From Streptomyces sp. NBC_00273 (GTDB lineage: Bacteria > Actinomycetota > Actinomycetes > Streptomycetales > Streptomycetaceae), in contig NZ_CP108067.1 of the NCBI RefSeq assembly GCF_036178145.1, forward strand, positions 1,674,001 to 1,738,000: DNA of 64,000 nt. The letters are read 5' to 3'. Below, piece after piece: positions 17,419 to 25,949 of the stretch. Positions within the stretch are counted from its first letter, which is position 1. The number at the start of each line of letters is the position of its first letter. The notes beneath the pieces are model-generated. The model saw only the letters and a list, made by a program, of their open reading frames with translations, had not been told where the DNA came from and did no database searches. Made by a program: the position numbers and the translations under genes.

Positions 17419-19466
17419 AGCGTCCGCCACCAGGTCGCGCCGTAGAGCATGGTGCGCCCGACCACCGAGGCGGTCCCGTGTCCGGCCGCCCGGCCGCGCG
17501 GCAGCGCGAGCGGGATCTGCGCGGCGTGCACGCCGATGCTGAGGAAGGCGTCGATCCACCACAGCCAGCGCAGCACCGGGACGTCGGGGACTCCCCCGGC
17601 CGCGGCCCACACCGCCCCGCCGACGAGGTACGCCCATCCGGCGAGCGGCACGATCCGGGCCGCCCGCCGGCCCGCGGACGACGCGGGCCGGGCCTGTTGC
17701 CGCTCGGCCCAGCGGGCCAGCTCCTCGCGGCCGATCTTGGCGTTGTGCCGGATGTCCACGGGGAAGCCGGGGTGGCGCAGGAACTCCTGGAGGCCGGTGG
17801 TCGCGGCGTGCTCCTCGGCCATCGTGCGCAGCTCGACGACGAGCTCCGTCCACGCGCCTTCGTCGAGCGCCGCCCCGTCCGCCCCGGTCTCGGTCTCCAC
17901 GCAGACGACGGGCCGTTGTGCGCCGGCCGGCCCGACGCCGACCAGGGCGGCGCGCCGGACCAGCGGATGGGCGTTGAAGACTCCCTCGCAGCGCACGGTG
18001 TGCAGGTCGCGGTGGCCGGTGCGGACCCGCTGGGTGGCGCGCCCGCAGAACCAGAGCCGGCCTTCGGCGTCGAGGTGGCCCAGGTCGCCGGTCCGGTGCC
18101 AGATCCGCGGGGCTTCGCCGCCGGGGCGTTCCTCGGTCGCCTTGTGCGCGGCGTCGGACCGGGGTGCGCGGTGGTAGCGCCGGCTGACGGAGTCGCCCTG
18201 CACCAGGATCTCGCCGACGCGCCCGGGCGCCAGGCCGGTCGCGGGGTCGAAGCGGGCGAGCGGCCCGTCGGTGACGGGGGCGATGGCCAGTCGGGTGCCG
18301 GGGACGGGCCGGCCGACGCAGGTCCCTTCGCCGGCGGCGGCTCGGGCCGCGGTACCGCCGTCTTCGCGACCGGTGTCGGCCCCGTCGTCGCCGAGGATCT
18401 CGGCCGCCTCGATCGAGGTGATCGGCAGGACTTCCGTGGCCCCGTAGGTCACGTGGATCCGTGCCTTCTCGTCGAGGACGGAGCGGAGCGCGGCCACCAC
18501 CGCGTCGGGCACCGGGGCCCCGCCGGATACGACGCAGCGCAGGTCGGACAGCGGGTGGCGGCCGCGGGCGGCGCCGGTGAGGTGCCCGGCCAGGTTCCGC
18601 AGCAGGGCGGGCGAGGCGAACATCGTGGTGACGCGGAATCGTTCCAGCGCGTCCACGAGCAGCGCCGGGTCCGCCTGGGCGACCTTGGCGGGGGCCAGCG
18701 GCGCGAGGACCAGGGTGGATCCGTAGACCAGGTCGAGCACGCCGTAGAAGGGCAGGGTGACCAGGGAGACGTCGTCGCGGGTGCGGCCGTGGACGGCTTC
18801 TATCTGACCGGCGATGGACAGCGCCATGCGGTGGGTGTATTCGACTCCCTTGGCGGGACCCGTGCTTCCGGTGGTGAAGCCGATCATCAGCAGGTCGTCC
18901 CCGCCGGGCTGCGCGGTCTCGTCCGCGTACCGCCCGGTCGCGGAGGTGGCGCGCAGCTCGGCCAGCGTGTGGCCGCGGCCGAGCCGGCGCCGTCCCAGGG
19001 TGACGGGTACGCGCACCCCGGCGAAGGTACGGCGGCCCAGGACGCGCACGAGGTGGGCGAGGGGCGGCCCGATGAACGCCTCGGCGCCCACGGCCCGGTA
19101 GCAGTGCAGCATGCGCCGTACGCCCATGCCGGGATCCACGACGACGGGCACGGCCCCGACCCGGAACAGCGCGAAGCAGAGGGCGAACAGCTCCGGCCCG
19201 GGTGGGGCCATCAGCACCGTCCTGGTGCCCCGGGTGATTCCGGCGCGCCGGAATCCGCGGGCCAGTTCCTCGACCTTCTCCTGCAACTCGCCGTAGGTGA
19301 GGGTGGCGTAGCTGCCGGAGCCCCGGCCGTCGGGGTGGATGACGGCCGGCTTGCCGGGGAACGCGCGGGCGTTCCGTTCGAGCCACGCGGCCACGCCGCC
19401 CGTGACGGCGGCCGGTTGCTCTACGGCCGGCTCGCCGGTGAACCCCGTCTGCGGCACGGTGCTCAC
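17415..19466 (-). CDS. lstC: Acyl-AMP-forming beta-lactone synthetase (LstC/OleC-like)
   Basis: A 683-residue ANL-superfamily enzyme. The phosphate loop reads IGFTTGSTGPAKGVEYTH, followed by VTYGATEVLPI, WHRTGDLG, and a C-terminal catalytic Lys in NAKIGREE. A hydrophobic stretch near residue 635 (GWAYLVGGAVWAAAG) and a long tail beyond the usual end are characteristic of OleC-type proteins. OleC and LstC adenylate the beta-hydroxy acid carboxylate, and the hydroxyl attacks to form the beta-lactone. No OleB beta-lactone decarboxylase gene is present in the operon, so the lactone should be kept. The start is a GTG overlapping the lstB stop. Confidence 0.9.
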   Translation of the reverse strand: MSTVPQTGFTGEPAVEQPAAVTGGVAAWLERNARAFPGKPAVIHPDGRGSGSYATLTYGELQEKVEELARGFRRAGITRGTRTVLMAPPGPELFALCFALFRVGAVPVVVDPGMGVRRMLHCYRAVGAEAFIGPPLAHLVRVLGRRTFAGVRVPVTLGRRRLGRGHTLAELRATSATGRYADETAQPGGDDLLMIGFTTGSTGPAKGVEYTHRMALSIAGQIEAVHGRTRDDVSLVTLPFYGVLDLVYGSTLVLAPLAPAKVAQADPALLVDALERFRVTTMFASPALLRNLAGHLTGAARGRHPLSDLRCVVSGGAPVPDAVVAALRSVLDEKARIHVTYGATEVLPITSIEAAEILGDDGADTGREDGGTAARAAAGEGTCVGRPVPGTRLAIAPVTDGPLARFDPATGLAPGRVGEILVQGDSVSRRYHRAPRSDAAHKATEERPGGEAPRIWHRTGDLGHLDAEGRLWFCGRATQRVRTGHRDLHTVRCEGVFNAHPLVRRAALVGVGPAGAQRPVVCVETETGADGAALDEGAWTELVVELRTMAEEHAATTGLQEFLRHPGFPVDIRHNAKIGREELARWAERQQARPASSAGRRAARIVPLAGWAYLVGGAVWAAAGGVPDVPVLRWLWWIDAFLSIGVHAAQIPLALPRGRAAGHGTASVVGRTMLYGATWWRTL

Positions 19467-20317
19467 CACCCCTCGGGCCGGTAGAGGGCGCACGCCGCGC
19501 TGGGGCCGGCGCCGACCGACACGAACAGGAACTGGTCGTGGTCGTCGCGGTGTGCGCCGTCCATCGCCCGGAGGTAGCCGAGGACCGGCGCCGCGGTGTG
19601 CGGCTCTCCCCGGCCCGCTGTGTCGTCGGCGGCCGTGGACGGGCCGATGACCAGGGTCCTGTCGAGGTCGATGCCGATCTCCTGTGCGTAGTCGGCGGCG
19701 GCACGTTCCGCGAACGCGCTCAGCCGCTCCGCGTGGCCCGGCTCGCGCCGGACGGTGATCGTGGTCCGCCCGTGCCGGCCCATGGTGCTGGTGTCGAGGT
19801 AGCCCTCGACGTCGGTGGGCCGGTCGGCGGTGTAGTGGCGCACCGGCCCGAACCCGGCGCCGGGGTCGGCGCTGCGCTCCAGCAGGAGGGCGCCGGCCAG
19901 GTCCGCGTACGGGTAGTCGGCGTCGCGGTCCGCGTCGCCGCCGGGGTGGACGTCGGCAGCGGTGATCAGCAGCCGTTCGGTGGTTCCCGTCTCCAGCAGC
20001 GACCGGCCCACCTGGACGGCGTTCAGCACGCCGCAGGCTCCGTTCATCAGGTCGAAGGAGAAGCCCGCGGCCGGTTCGGGGTCGGCGATGTAGTCGAGGT
20101 TGATGCCGACCTCCTTCTGGACCAGGGCCGCCATGGCCGGTTCGAAGGTGTTGTGCTCCCGGTAGACACCGACGTTGATGAGGGTGCCGATCGAAGAGGC
20201 CGGCACCCCGGCCCGGGCCAGGGCGCCTCGGGCGGCCCGGCCCGCCAGGTCCACGACGGAAGCCGGGGCGGACGCGTCGGGCAGGGCGGTTGCAGCTGCG
20301 GTGATGACCATGCCCAT
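19463..20317 (-). CDS. lstB: Ketosynthase-III-like partner subunit (LstB-like)
   Basis: A 284-residue thiolase-fold protein, shorter than normal KAS III/OleA (about 330-350). Cys95 lies in LMNGACGVLNA, but the positions where the catalytic His and Asn are expected read VIGPSTA and EPHTAAPV, so those residues seem lost. The C-terminal SVGAGPSAAC segment is typical of the fold. In lipstatin producers LstA and LstB act as a heterodimer, with LstB supplying a glutamate; Glu54 and Glu59 are candidates here. The second of two in-frame ATGs at 20311 is an alternative start. It begins 3 nt after the lstA stop. Confidence 0.88.
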   Translation of the reverse strand: MGMVITAAATALPDASAPASVVDLAGRAARGALARAGVPASSIGTLINVGVYREHNTFEPAMAALVQKEVGINLDYIADPEPAAGFSFDLMNGACGVLNAVQVGRSLLETGTTERLLITAADVHPGGDADRDADYPYADLAGALLLERSADPGAGFGPVRHYTADRPTDVEGYLDTSTMGRHGRTTITVRREPGHAERLSAFAERAAADYAQEIGIDLDRTLVIGPSTAADDTAGRGEPHTAAPVLGYLRAMDGAHRDDHDQFLFVSVGAGPSAACALYRPEGW

Positions 20318-20320
20318 GGC

Positions 20321-21379
20321 TCACACCCCCACGTTCGTGAGCGTCGCGGACAGGGCACCGGTGACCACGCCGGAGGCGGCCGGCACCATCAGGTACTTGG
20401 CCCCGGGGCGGGCGCCGCCCGTCCTGAGGTGCTCGCACAGCGTCAGGAAGTGCGAGGTCGTGGCGGTGTTCCCGTACCGCTCCACCACGGAGAGCGAGGT
20501 GGGCATGGGGGCTCCGAACTCGGCCTCGGCCGTCTGGTTGACGTAGTCGATGAAGCGGGTGCCGACCTGGTGCTGGATCACGTAGTCGAACTCCTCACCG
20601 GCGAACTCCCGCCCCCTCTTGGCCAGGAAGTCCCCGTGGAACCGCGGCCACAGTTTGAGCCGGTCCCGGTTGTGCATCTTCTTGTTGTCCGTGTAGAGGG
20701 AGATGCCCGGGGTGCGATCGCTGGGCATGCCCATGCACAGGTGGGAGTACTCGGAGCAGGTCATCAGCTCGATGTAGTGGATGCGGTCGGCGGGGTCGGC
20801 GGAGACGTCCAGGACCACCGCGGCCGCCGAGTCCCCGACGGAGAGCGAGGCGAACTGCGGGTCGTAGGAGTCGGCCATCTCGCGCGCGGCCGTCTGCGCG
20901 ACGCGGGTCGCCTGCTCACCGCTGACGACCAGGCCGCGCCGCACGGCACCGGAGCGGATCATCCGGTCGAGCAGCCAGACGCCCGTCATCATTCCGGCGC
21001 AGGCGTTGGAGACGTCGAAGTGGATGGCGGAGCGGGCACCCAGCTCCCCGGCCAGCATCGCGGCGAAGGACGGCTCGAAGGCGAAGCGACTGCCGTCCTT
21101 GAAGCGGGTGATCGAGGCGGAGATGACGATGTCGAGGTCCTCGGCCCGGTAGCGGGAGGAGTCCAGCGCGTCCCGGGCGGCCGCCAGGGCCAGCCCGAAC
21201 GAGTCCTCGCCGGCCGCCGGTTCGGGGTCGTACACGCGCCGCTCGGTGATCCCGGTGATCTTCTCGATGTCCACCTCCCCCAGCCCCGGGACCAGGGCGG
21301 CGAGTTGAGGAGTGGTTTGGACTGCTGCCGGAAGGCAGACGCCTAAGGCTTCTATTCGGCTGTGCGTGGTGGTGCTCAT
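20321..21379 (-). CDS. lstA: OleA/KAS III-like condensing enzyme (LstA-like)
   Basis: A 352-residue thiolase-superfamily enzyme with the full Cys-His-Asn triad: Cys127 (SNACAGM), His270 (VIQHQVG) and Asn304 (RYGNTATTS). OleA-type enzymes perform head-to-head, non-decarboxylative Claisen condensation of two acyl-CoAs to give a 2-alkyl-3-keto acid, the first step of lipstatin assembly. It is the first gene of the six-gene operon. The start is ATG 21379 with GGAGAG upstream. About 100 nt of leader separate it from a predicted promoter. Confidence 0.92.
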   Translation of the reverse strand: MSTTTHSRIEALGVCLPAAVQTTPQLAALVPGLGEVDIEKITGITERRVYDPEPAAGEDSFGLALAAARDALDSSRYRAEDLDIVISASITRFKDGSRFAFEPSFAAMLAGELGARSAIHFDVSNACAGMMTGVWLLDRMIRSGAVRRGLVVSGEQATRVAQTAAREMADSYDPQFASLSVGDSAAAVVLDVSADPADRIHYIELMTCSEYSHLCMGMPSDRTPGISLYTDNKKMHNRDRLKLWPRFHGDFLAKRGREFAGEEFDYVIQHQVGTRFIDYVNQTAEAEFGAPMPTSLSVVERYGNTATTSHFLTLCEHLRTGGARPGAKYLMVPAASGVVTGALSATLTNVGV

Positions 21380-21487
21380 GTGTGTCGCTCTCCGTAGCGG
21401 TCCGCCCGGGGCATGGGAGTGCCAGGGCGGTGGTTGACAGAGGGATTCAAAGGGCGTCCGGGGAATAACGGACAGTCAAGTTACCGT

Positions 21488-21516
21488 AGCGTACGGAGAT
21501 GTCGACGATGTGTCAG
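21488..21516 (-). promoter_or_regulatory. Predicted promoter of the lst operon
   Basis: On the minus strand, CTGACA (21511-21516) and TACGCT (21488-21493) are separated by 17 bp, matching a Streptomyces vegetative promoter. Transcription would start near 21480, leaving a leader of about 100 nt before lstA. Read by eye only. Confidence 0.5.
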
Positions 21517-21778
21517 GGCTTCGCAAATCAGGAACATATGGTCGAATATCGGCCACCTGTCGCCACTCGCCACCGCCGCGACATCGAGCAGAATCCACGC
21601 CTCCCCCTCTCCTCCGAGGTGCCGACGCCCTCGAAAACCTGTCCGGAACCACTCGGTCCACCTCGCGGGGCGTGAGTGGGACGGGACCCCGACGCCTCCG
21701 AGGGCGGGTCCGCGCGGAACCAATCGGCCAAACTGTTGATCGATTTCTGGCCGCCGGACGGGTATGATCGCCGGCAGC

Positions 21779-21851
21779 AAGGCCGTAGCGCAGAGGTCGT
21801 CGCGCCCACGCTTCGAGCTGGAGGACGTCGGTTCGAATCCGACCGGTCTTG
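21779..21851 (+). pseudogene. tRNA-like sequence with a defective anticodon arm
   Basis: A 73-nt tRNA-like fold. The acceptor AAGGCCG/CGGTCTT pairs with one G-U, TA stands at positions 8-9, the D arm is GCGC-loop-GCGC, and the T arm is GTCGG-TTCGAAT-CCGAC, perfect. The variable loop is AGGAC. The anticodon arm reads CCACGC-TTCGA-GCTGG: it is about 2 nt short and has a bulged C, so no 7-nt loop can form. It is most likely a decayed tRNA, possibly with an ancestral CGA-type loop, or a tRNA-derived integration scar. Confidence 0.6.
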
Positions 21852-21925
21852 CGTCTACTTCTGCAGTTCTCGCTTCAAGTCGTGATGGACGCCGGGCACC
21901 GGCGAATGAAACCGGTGGAGTGGTG

Positions 21926-23062
21926 ATGACACAGCCGACACCCGTACGGTGCCCCGCGATCGAGCACCCCGACCTGCCGCCGGCCGACCCGGCCCGCCTC
22001 GACCCGCTGCTCGCCCGCCTCGCTGCGGACCGGCCCGTCGAGACCGACGAGACCTTCCCCCTCGGCACCCTGCGCACCGACGGCCGCGTCGATCTCTGCA
22101 AGCAGGGGCTCGGCCCGGCCGGAGCGGCCCGCCTGCTGCCGGCCGCCACCGCCTCCGCGCACGCCAGGCACCTGCTCCTCGGCACCAACGCCATCGGTGA
22201 CGCGGGCGCCGCCACCCTGGCCGGGGCCCTCACGGGCGACCACGGGCTGCACACCCTCTACCTCGGCTGCAACCGGATCGGCCCCGACGGGGTGGGCTCC
22301 CTCGCCGGCGCCCTCGGCAACGACACGACCGTCCGCGCCCTCTGGCTCAAGCGCAATCCGCTCTTCGGGGACGGCGCCCGCACCCTGGCCGCGCTGCTGC
22401 GCCGCAACACCGCCCTGCGCACCCTCGACCTGGTCAACACCGGGATCGGCACCGACGGCGTACGCCTCCTGCTCGAAGCCCTGCTGGAGCGCGAACAGCC
22501 CCTGGAACGGCTCTTCCTCGGCGGCAACGGCCTCGGCCCGGACGCCGCCCCGCTGCTGGCCGCCCTGATCCGGGAGGCCGGGGTGCGCGAGCTGTACGTC
22601 CCCGCCAACCACCTCGGCGACGAGGGCGCCGCGACCCTCGCCCGCGCCGCGGCCGACTCCGCCCGCCCGGTCCGTCTCGGGCTCGGCGGCAACGGCATCG
22701 GCGCCGCCGGAGCGCGTAGCCTGGCCGCCTCCCTCGGCGGCATCGAAGCGCTCGACCTCGGGCGGACCATGTCGGAGCGCAGCCTCGGGTGCCCCGGCAA
22801 CAACCCCGGCGACGAAGGCGCGTACGCCCTGGCCGCGGCACTTCCCGGCAGCCCGCTGCACCGCCTGGAACTGCGCCACACCGGCCTCACCGGGCGCGGT
22901 GCGAAGAGCCTGCTCGCGGCGGTGCCCGCGGACAGCCCGCTGGAGTACGTGGGCCTCGGCCCCGGCCTGCCCCGCCGAGTGAAGCGCTCCTTCACCGCAC
23001 GTCTCCGCCCCGCCCGGGCGGCCCATCCGGACCTGCGCGCCATCGGCAGCGTGTACCGGTGA
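21926..23062 (+). CDS. Leucine-rich-repeat protein (ribonuclease-inhibitor type)
   Basis: A 378-residue protein made mostly of about eight 28-residue repeats with the pattern LxLxxNxIGxxGAxxLAxAL (for example LYLGCNRIGPDGVGSLAGAL), the RI-type LRR. The first 60 residues are a non-repeat cap. No signal peptide, membrane segment or enzyme motif is seen, so it probably acts as an intracellular binding scaffold. The start is ATG 21926 with GGTGGAG 5 nt upstream. Its stop overlaps the next start (GTGA), making it the first gene of a coupled four-gene cassette with ankyrin, MoxR and VWA proteins. Confidence 0.85.
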   Translation: MTQPTPVRCPAIEHPDLPPADPARLDPLLARLAADRPVETDETFPLGTLRTDGRVDLCKQGLGPAGAARLLPAATASAHARHLLLGTNAIGDAGAATLAGALTGDHGLHTLYLGCNRIGPDGVGSLAGALGNDTTVRALWLKRNPLFGDGARTLAALLRRNTALRTLDLVNTGIGTDGVRLLLEALLEREQPLERLFLGGNGLGPDAAPLLAALIREAGVRELYVPANHLGDEGAATLARAAADSARPVRLGLGGNGIGAAGARSLAASLGGIEALDLGRTMSERSLGCPGNNPGDEGAYALAAALPGSPLHRLELRHTGLTGRGAKSLLAAVPADSPLEYVGLGPGLPRRVKRSFTARLRPARAAHPDLRAIGSVYR

Positions 23063-24738
23063 GCGTGGAGAACGCCGAACTGCCCGGCGGCCTGCAGCCG
23101 GAGGACCGCCCGGCCTGGCGGCGGATCCGCCGCTACGCCGTGCCCGGCTGGATGATCGAGCAGGCCACCGCGCACCGGCTGGCCGGTGACTGGCGTGCAG
23201 CCTGCGCGGCCGCCGCCGTGGACGTCGAGTTCGAGCTGCCCGCGGTGGAGGCCCGGTACGGCGCCGCCGTGGCCGAGGCGGTGGCGGAGGACCTGCGGCA
23301 CTTCGCCCCGGACCTGCTCCGCTGGCACCTGCCGCGGTACTTGGGCGGCCGCACCACCATCGCCACCGATCGGCGGATCCTGCTCGCCTCCTACGGCGGC
23401 CCCGGGGGGCCGACCCTGTCGGTCACCACACCCCACATGAGCGAAGGCCCGCAGCGGCTGCGCCTGCACTGCGCGCCGGTCACCGGGAAGAAGTGGAACC
23501 TGTACACAGGCAGCGGCTTCACCTCCCAGAACTGGACCGCGGTCCGGCCGTTCTGGGACGCCCGCCACGTGTCCGAGTTGGGCGCGCGCTTCGCCGACCC
23601 GGACGGCCTCGCCGAGCGGATCGCCGCGCTGTGGGCCCGCAAGGACGTGGTCGGGGCCTTCGCGGCGGCAGGCGTCGCGTGTGACCTGACCGTCCCCGCT
23701 CCGCAGCAGCACCGGCGACAGATCGACCCGGAGGCGGTCCTCGCGGGGATGACCTTCGACCTCACCCGGCTCGCGCCGGAGGTGGCGCGGCTCGTGGCGG
23801 CGGGAGCGGGAGACCGGTACCGGCTCGCGGCCGGCTGGCGTACGTACCTCCTCTTCGAACACACCGGACCGCACGGACTGCGGGCACGCGTCGTCGAACA
23901 GGCCGAGGCACTCGACGTCCCGGCCCTGCCCGGGTACGTCTGGCAGCGGCTGCCCGACCTCGAACTGGTCCGGACCGGACTGGTCTCCCCGCGCGAGCTG
24001 CATCCGCTGGTGGCCGCAGCGCTGTTCCCCGGCGCCGGCCCCGCCGCGGGTCCGCCCGGCCCCGGCACGGGCGGGTCGGCCCGGGTGCGGTGCCGTGGCG
24101 GGTGGCACGAGGTGCACTCGCGGGGCGGCGTACTCGACGTTCCGCACACCCCCGAAGAGCAACAACGTGAGCGTGCCATGCGGGCGTTCGGCGGCGCGGT
24201 CTCCGGGTGCTTCGCCGTGCAGCAGAGCTGGACCACGGGCGAGGGGCGGCTGCCGCGCGCCCTCCAAGTCCAGCGGCAGGAACTCTTCCTGTACGCCCAG
24301 CACGGTGACACCCCGGGTGTGGTGGCGCTGCTGGACGCGGGTATGGACCCGCGGATCCGCGACGCCCGCGGCCGCGGCCTGCTGCACGCGCTCCACCTGC
24401 TCGACCACGAGGTGCTGCTGCCCCGGCTGCTGGCGGCCGGGCTCGATCTGGAGGCACGGGACAAGAACGAACGCACCCCGCTGCTGTCCGCCGTGCACTG
24501 GGGCGGTTCGGCCGACCTGGTCAGGGCCCTGCTGGCGGCGGGCGCCCGGATCGACGTCGTCGACGAGCTGGAACTGTCGCTGTCCCAGGAGGTTCTCCGC
24601 TACAAGCGCACCGACCTCACCTTCCTGCGGGACCGCGTCAACGAGGAGTTCCCCGGCATCGGCGCCGACTGGTACGACGATCACTTGGCGTACCGCGAGG
24701 ACGACGCGGACGAGGACGACGAGGACGACGACGCATGA
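23059..24738 (+). CDS. Ankyrin-repeat protein with novel N-terminal domain
   Basis: A 559-residue protein. The N-terminal 400 residues are a soluble domain I do not recognise, with conserved-looking WHLPRYLGGRTTI, GKKWNLYTGS and WRTYLLFEH segments. Residues about 410-520 contain ankyrin repeats (FLYAQHGDTPGVVALLDAGM, then RTPLLSAVHWGG). The C-terminus is very acidic (DDADEDDEDDDA). The start is GTG 23059, overlapping the LRR gene stop, and its own stop overlaps the MoxR start (ATGA). The two repeat-scaffold proteins upstream of an ATPase suggest substrate or partner recognition. Confidence 0.8.
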   Translation: MSVENAELPGGLQPEDRPAWRRIRRYAVPGWMIEQATAHRLAGDWRAACAAAAVDVEFELPAVEARYGAAVAEAVAEDLRHFAPDLLRWHLPRYLGGRTTIATDRRILLASYGGPGGPTLSVTTPHMSEGPQRLRLHCAPVTGKKWNLYTGSGFTSQNWTAVRPFWDARHVSELGARFADPDGLAERIAALWARKDVVGAFAAAGVACDLTVPAPQQHRRQIDPEAVLAGMTFDLTRLAPEVARLVAAGAGDRYRLAAGWRTYLLFEHTGPHGLRARVVEQAEALDVPALPGYVWQRLPDLELVRTGLVSPRELHPLVAAALFPGAGPAAGPPGPGTGGSARVRCRGGWHEVHSRGGVLDVPHTPEEQQRERAMRAFGGAVSGCFAVQQSWTTGEGRLPRALQVQRQELFLYAQHGDTPGVVALLDAGMDPRIRDARGRGLLHALHLLDHEVLLPRLLAAGLDLEARDKNERTPLLSAVHWGGSADLVRALLAAGARIDVVDELELSLSQEVLRYKRTDLTFLRDRVNEEFPGIGADWYDDHLAYREDDADEDDEDDDA

Positions 24739-25934
24739 GTGCGACCCAGCCCCAGCCCGCCCGCGCCCTGGCCGCCGCCGACGCCCTGGGCGCCCGGCTG
24801 GGCGCCACCCGCACCGAGCCCGCCACCAACCCCCAACTGGAAGCATTGGCGCTCGCCGTGACGGCCAATCAGCCGGTGCTCCTGTGGGGTGAGCCCGGCA
24901 TCGGCAAGTCCGCCGGCATGGAGCAGCTCGCCACCGCGCTCGGCGTGCGGCTGGAGACCGTCATCGCCAGCGTCCACGAGCCCTCCGACTTCGCGGGGCT
25001 GCCCATCGTCGGCGAGGACCCGGCCACCACGGGCGTCCCCATGGCCCCGCCGGACTGGGCGGTACGACTCGCCCGCACCGGCCACGGGCTGCTGTTCTTC
25101 GACGAGCTGTCCTCCGCCCCGCCGGCCGTGCAGGCGGCCCTGCTGCGCGTGGTCCTGGAGCGCCGGGTCGGCAGCCTGGAACTGCCGGCGGCGGTACGGA
25201 TCGTCGCCGCGGCCAATCCGCCCGCCAGCGCCGCGGACGGCTGGCACCTCAGCCCGCCGCTCGCGAACCGCTTCGTCCACCTCGACTGGACGCACAATCC
25301 GCGCACCGTGGCCCGCGGCATGGCCGGCACCTGGCCCGAGGTGGCGATCCCGGCCGTCGATCCCGCCAAGGCCTCCGGTTCGGTCGCCCGGGCCCGCGGC
25401 GCCGTCTCCGGCTTCCTCACCGCCCGTCCGGGCCTGGTCCACCACATGCCGGCCGAGGCCGCCGGACGGGGCCGCGGCTGGCCCTCCCCGCGTACCTGGG
25501 AGATGGCCCTGCGGCTGCTGGCCACGGGGTACGCGGCATCGACGGGCCGGGAAGCGCTGGCTGCCGCGCTCACCGGCGCCGTGGGCGAAGCCGCCGGGAT
25601 CGAACTGCTCTCGTACCTCGAACACCTCGACCTGCCCGACCCGGACCGGGTGCTGGCCGACCCCGACGCCTTCGCCCTGCCCGAGCGCGGCGACCGGCAG
25701 CTGGCCTTCCTCATCGCCGTGGTCGCGGCCGTGCAGAGCGAGCTCACCCGTCCCCGGTGGGAGGCGGGCTGGGCGGTCCTCGCCAAGGCCGTGGACGCGG
25801 GCGTGCCCGACGTCGCGGCCCGCGCCGCCGCCGACCTCGCCGCGATGCGCGACCTCGACTGGCCGGTGCCCGCCGGCATCGACGCCTTCGCGCAACTGCT
25901 CCAGCTGTCCGGCTCGCTGCCGGGCGGCAACTGA
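24735..25934 (+). CDS. MoxR-type AAA+ ATPase
   Basis: A 399-residue AAA+ protein. Walker A is GEPGIGKS at residues 52-59 and Walker B is LLFFDE at 119-124, followed by the MoxR-typical LSSAPPAVQAALLRVV and sensor-1 IVAAANPP. MoxR ATPases act as chaperones for a partner carrying a VWA domain; here the next gene encodes one. ATG 24735 overlaps the previous stop. It is third in the LRR-ankyrin-MoxR-VWA cassette. The downstream gene starts 16 bp later. Confidence 0.9.
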   Translation: MSATQPQPARALAAADALGARLGATRTEPATNPQLEALALAVTANQPVLLWGEPGIGKSAGMEQLATALGVRLETVIASVHEPSDFAGLPIVGEDPATTGVPMAPPDWAVRLARTGHGLLFFDELSSAPPAVQAALLRVVLERRVGSLELPAAVRIVAAANPPASAADGWHLSPPLANRFVHLDWTHNPRTVARGMAGTWPEVAIPAVDPAKASGSVARARGAVSGFLTARPGLVHHMPAEAAGRGRGWPSPRTWEMALRLLATGYAASTGREALAAALTGAVGEAAGIELLSYLEHLDLPDPDRVLADPDAFALPERGDRQLAFLIAVVAAVQSELTRPRWEAGWAVLAKAVDAGVPDVAARAAADLAAMRDLDWPVPAGIDAFAQLLQLSGSLPGGN

Positions 25935-25949
25935 GCCCGGTCCTGCGCC

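Noticed and set aside
16291..21379. Hydrocarbon (olefin) biosynthesis ole cluster
   Set aside because: No OleB beta-lactone decarboxylase is present, and the downstream C-A-PCP and formyltransferase genes point to a retained beta-lactone.
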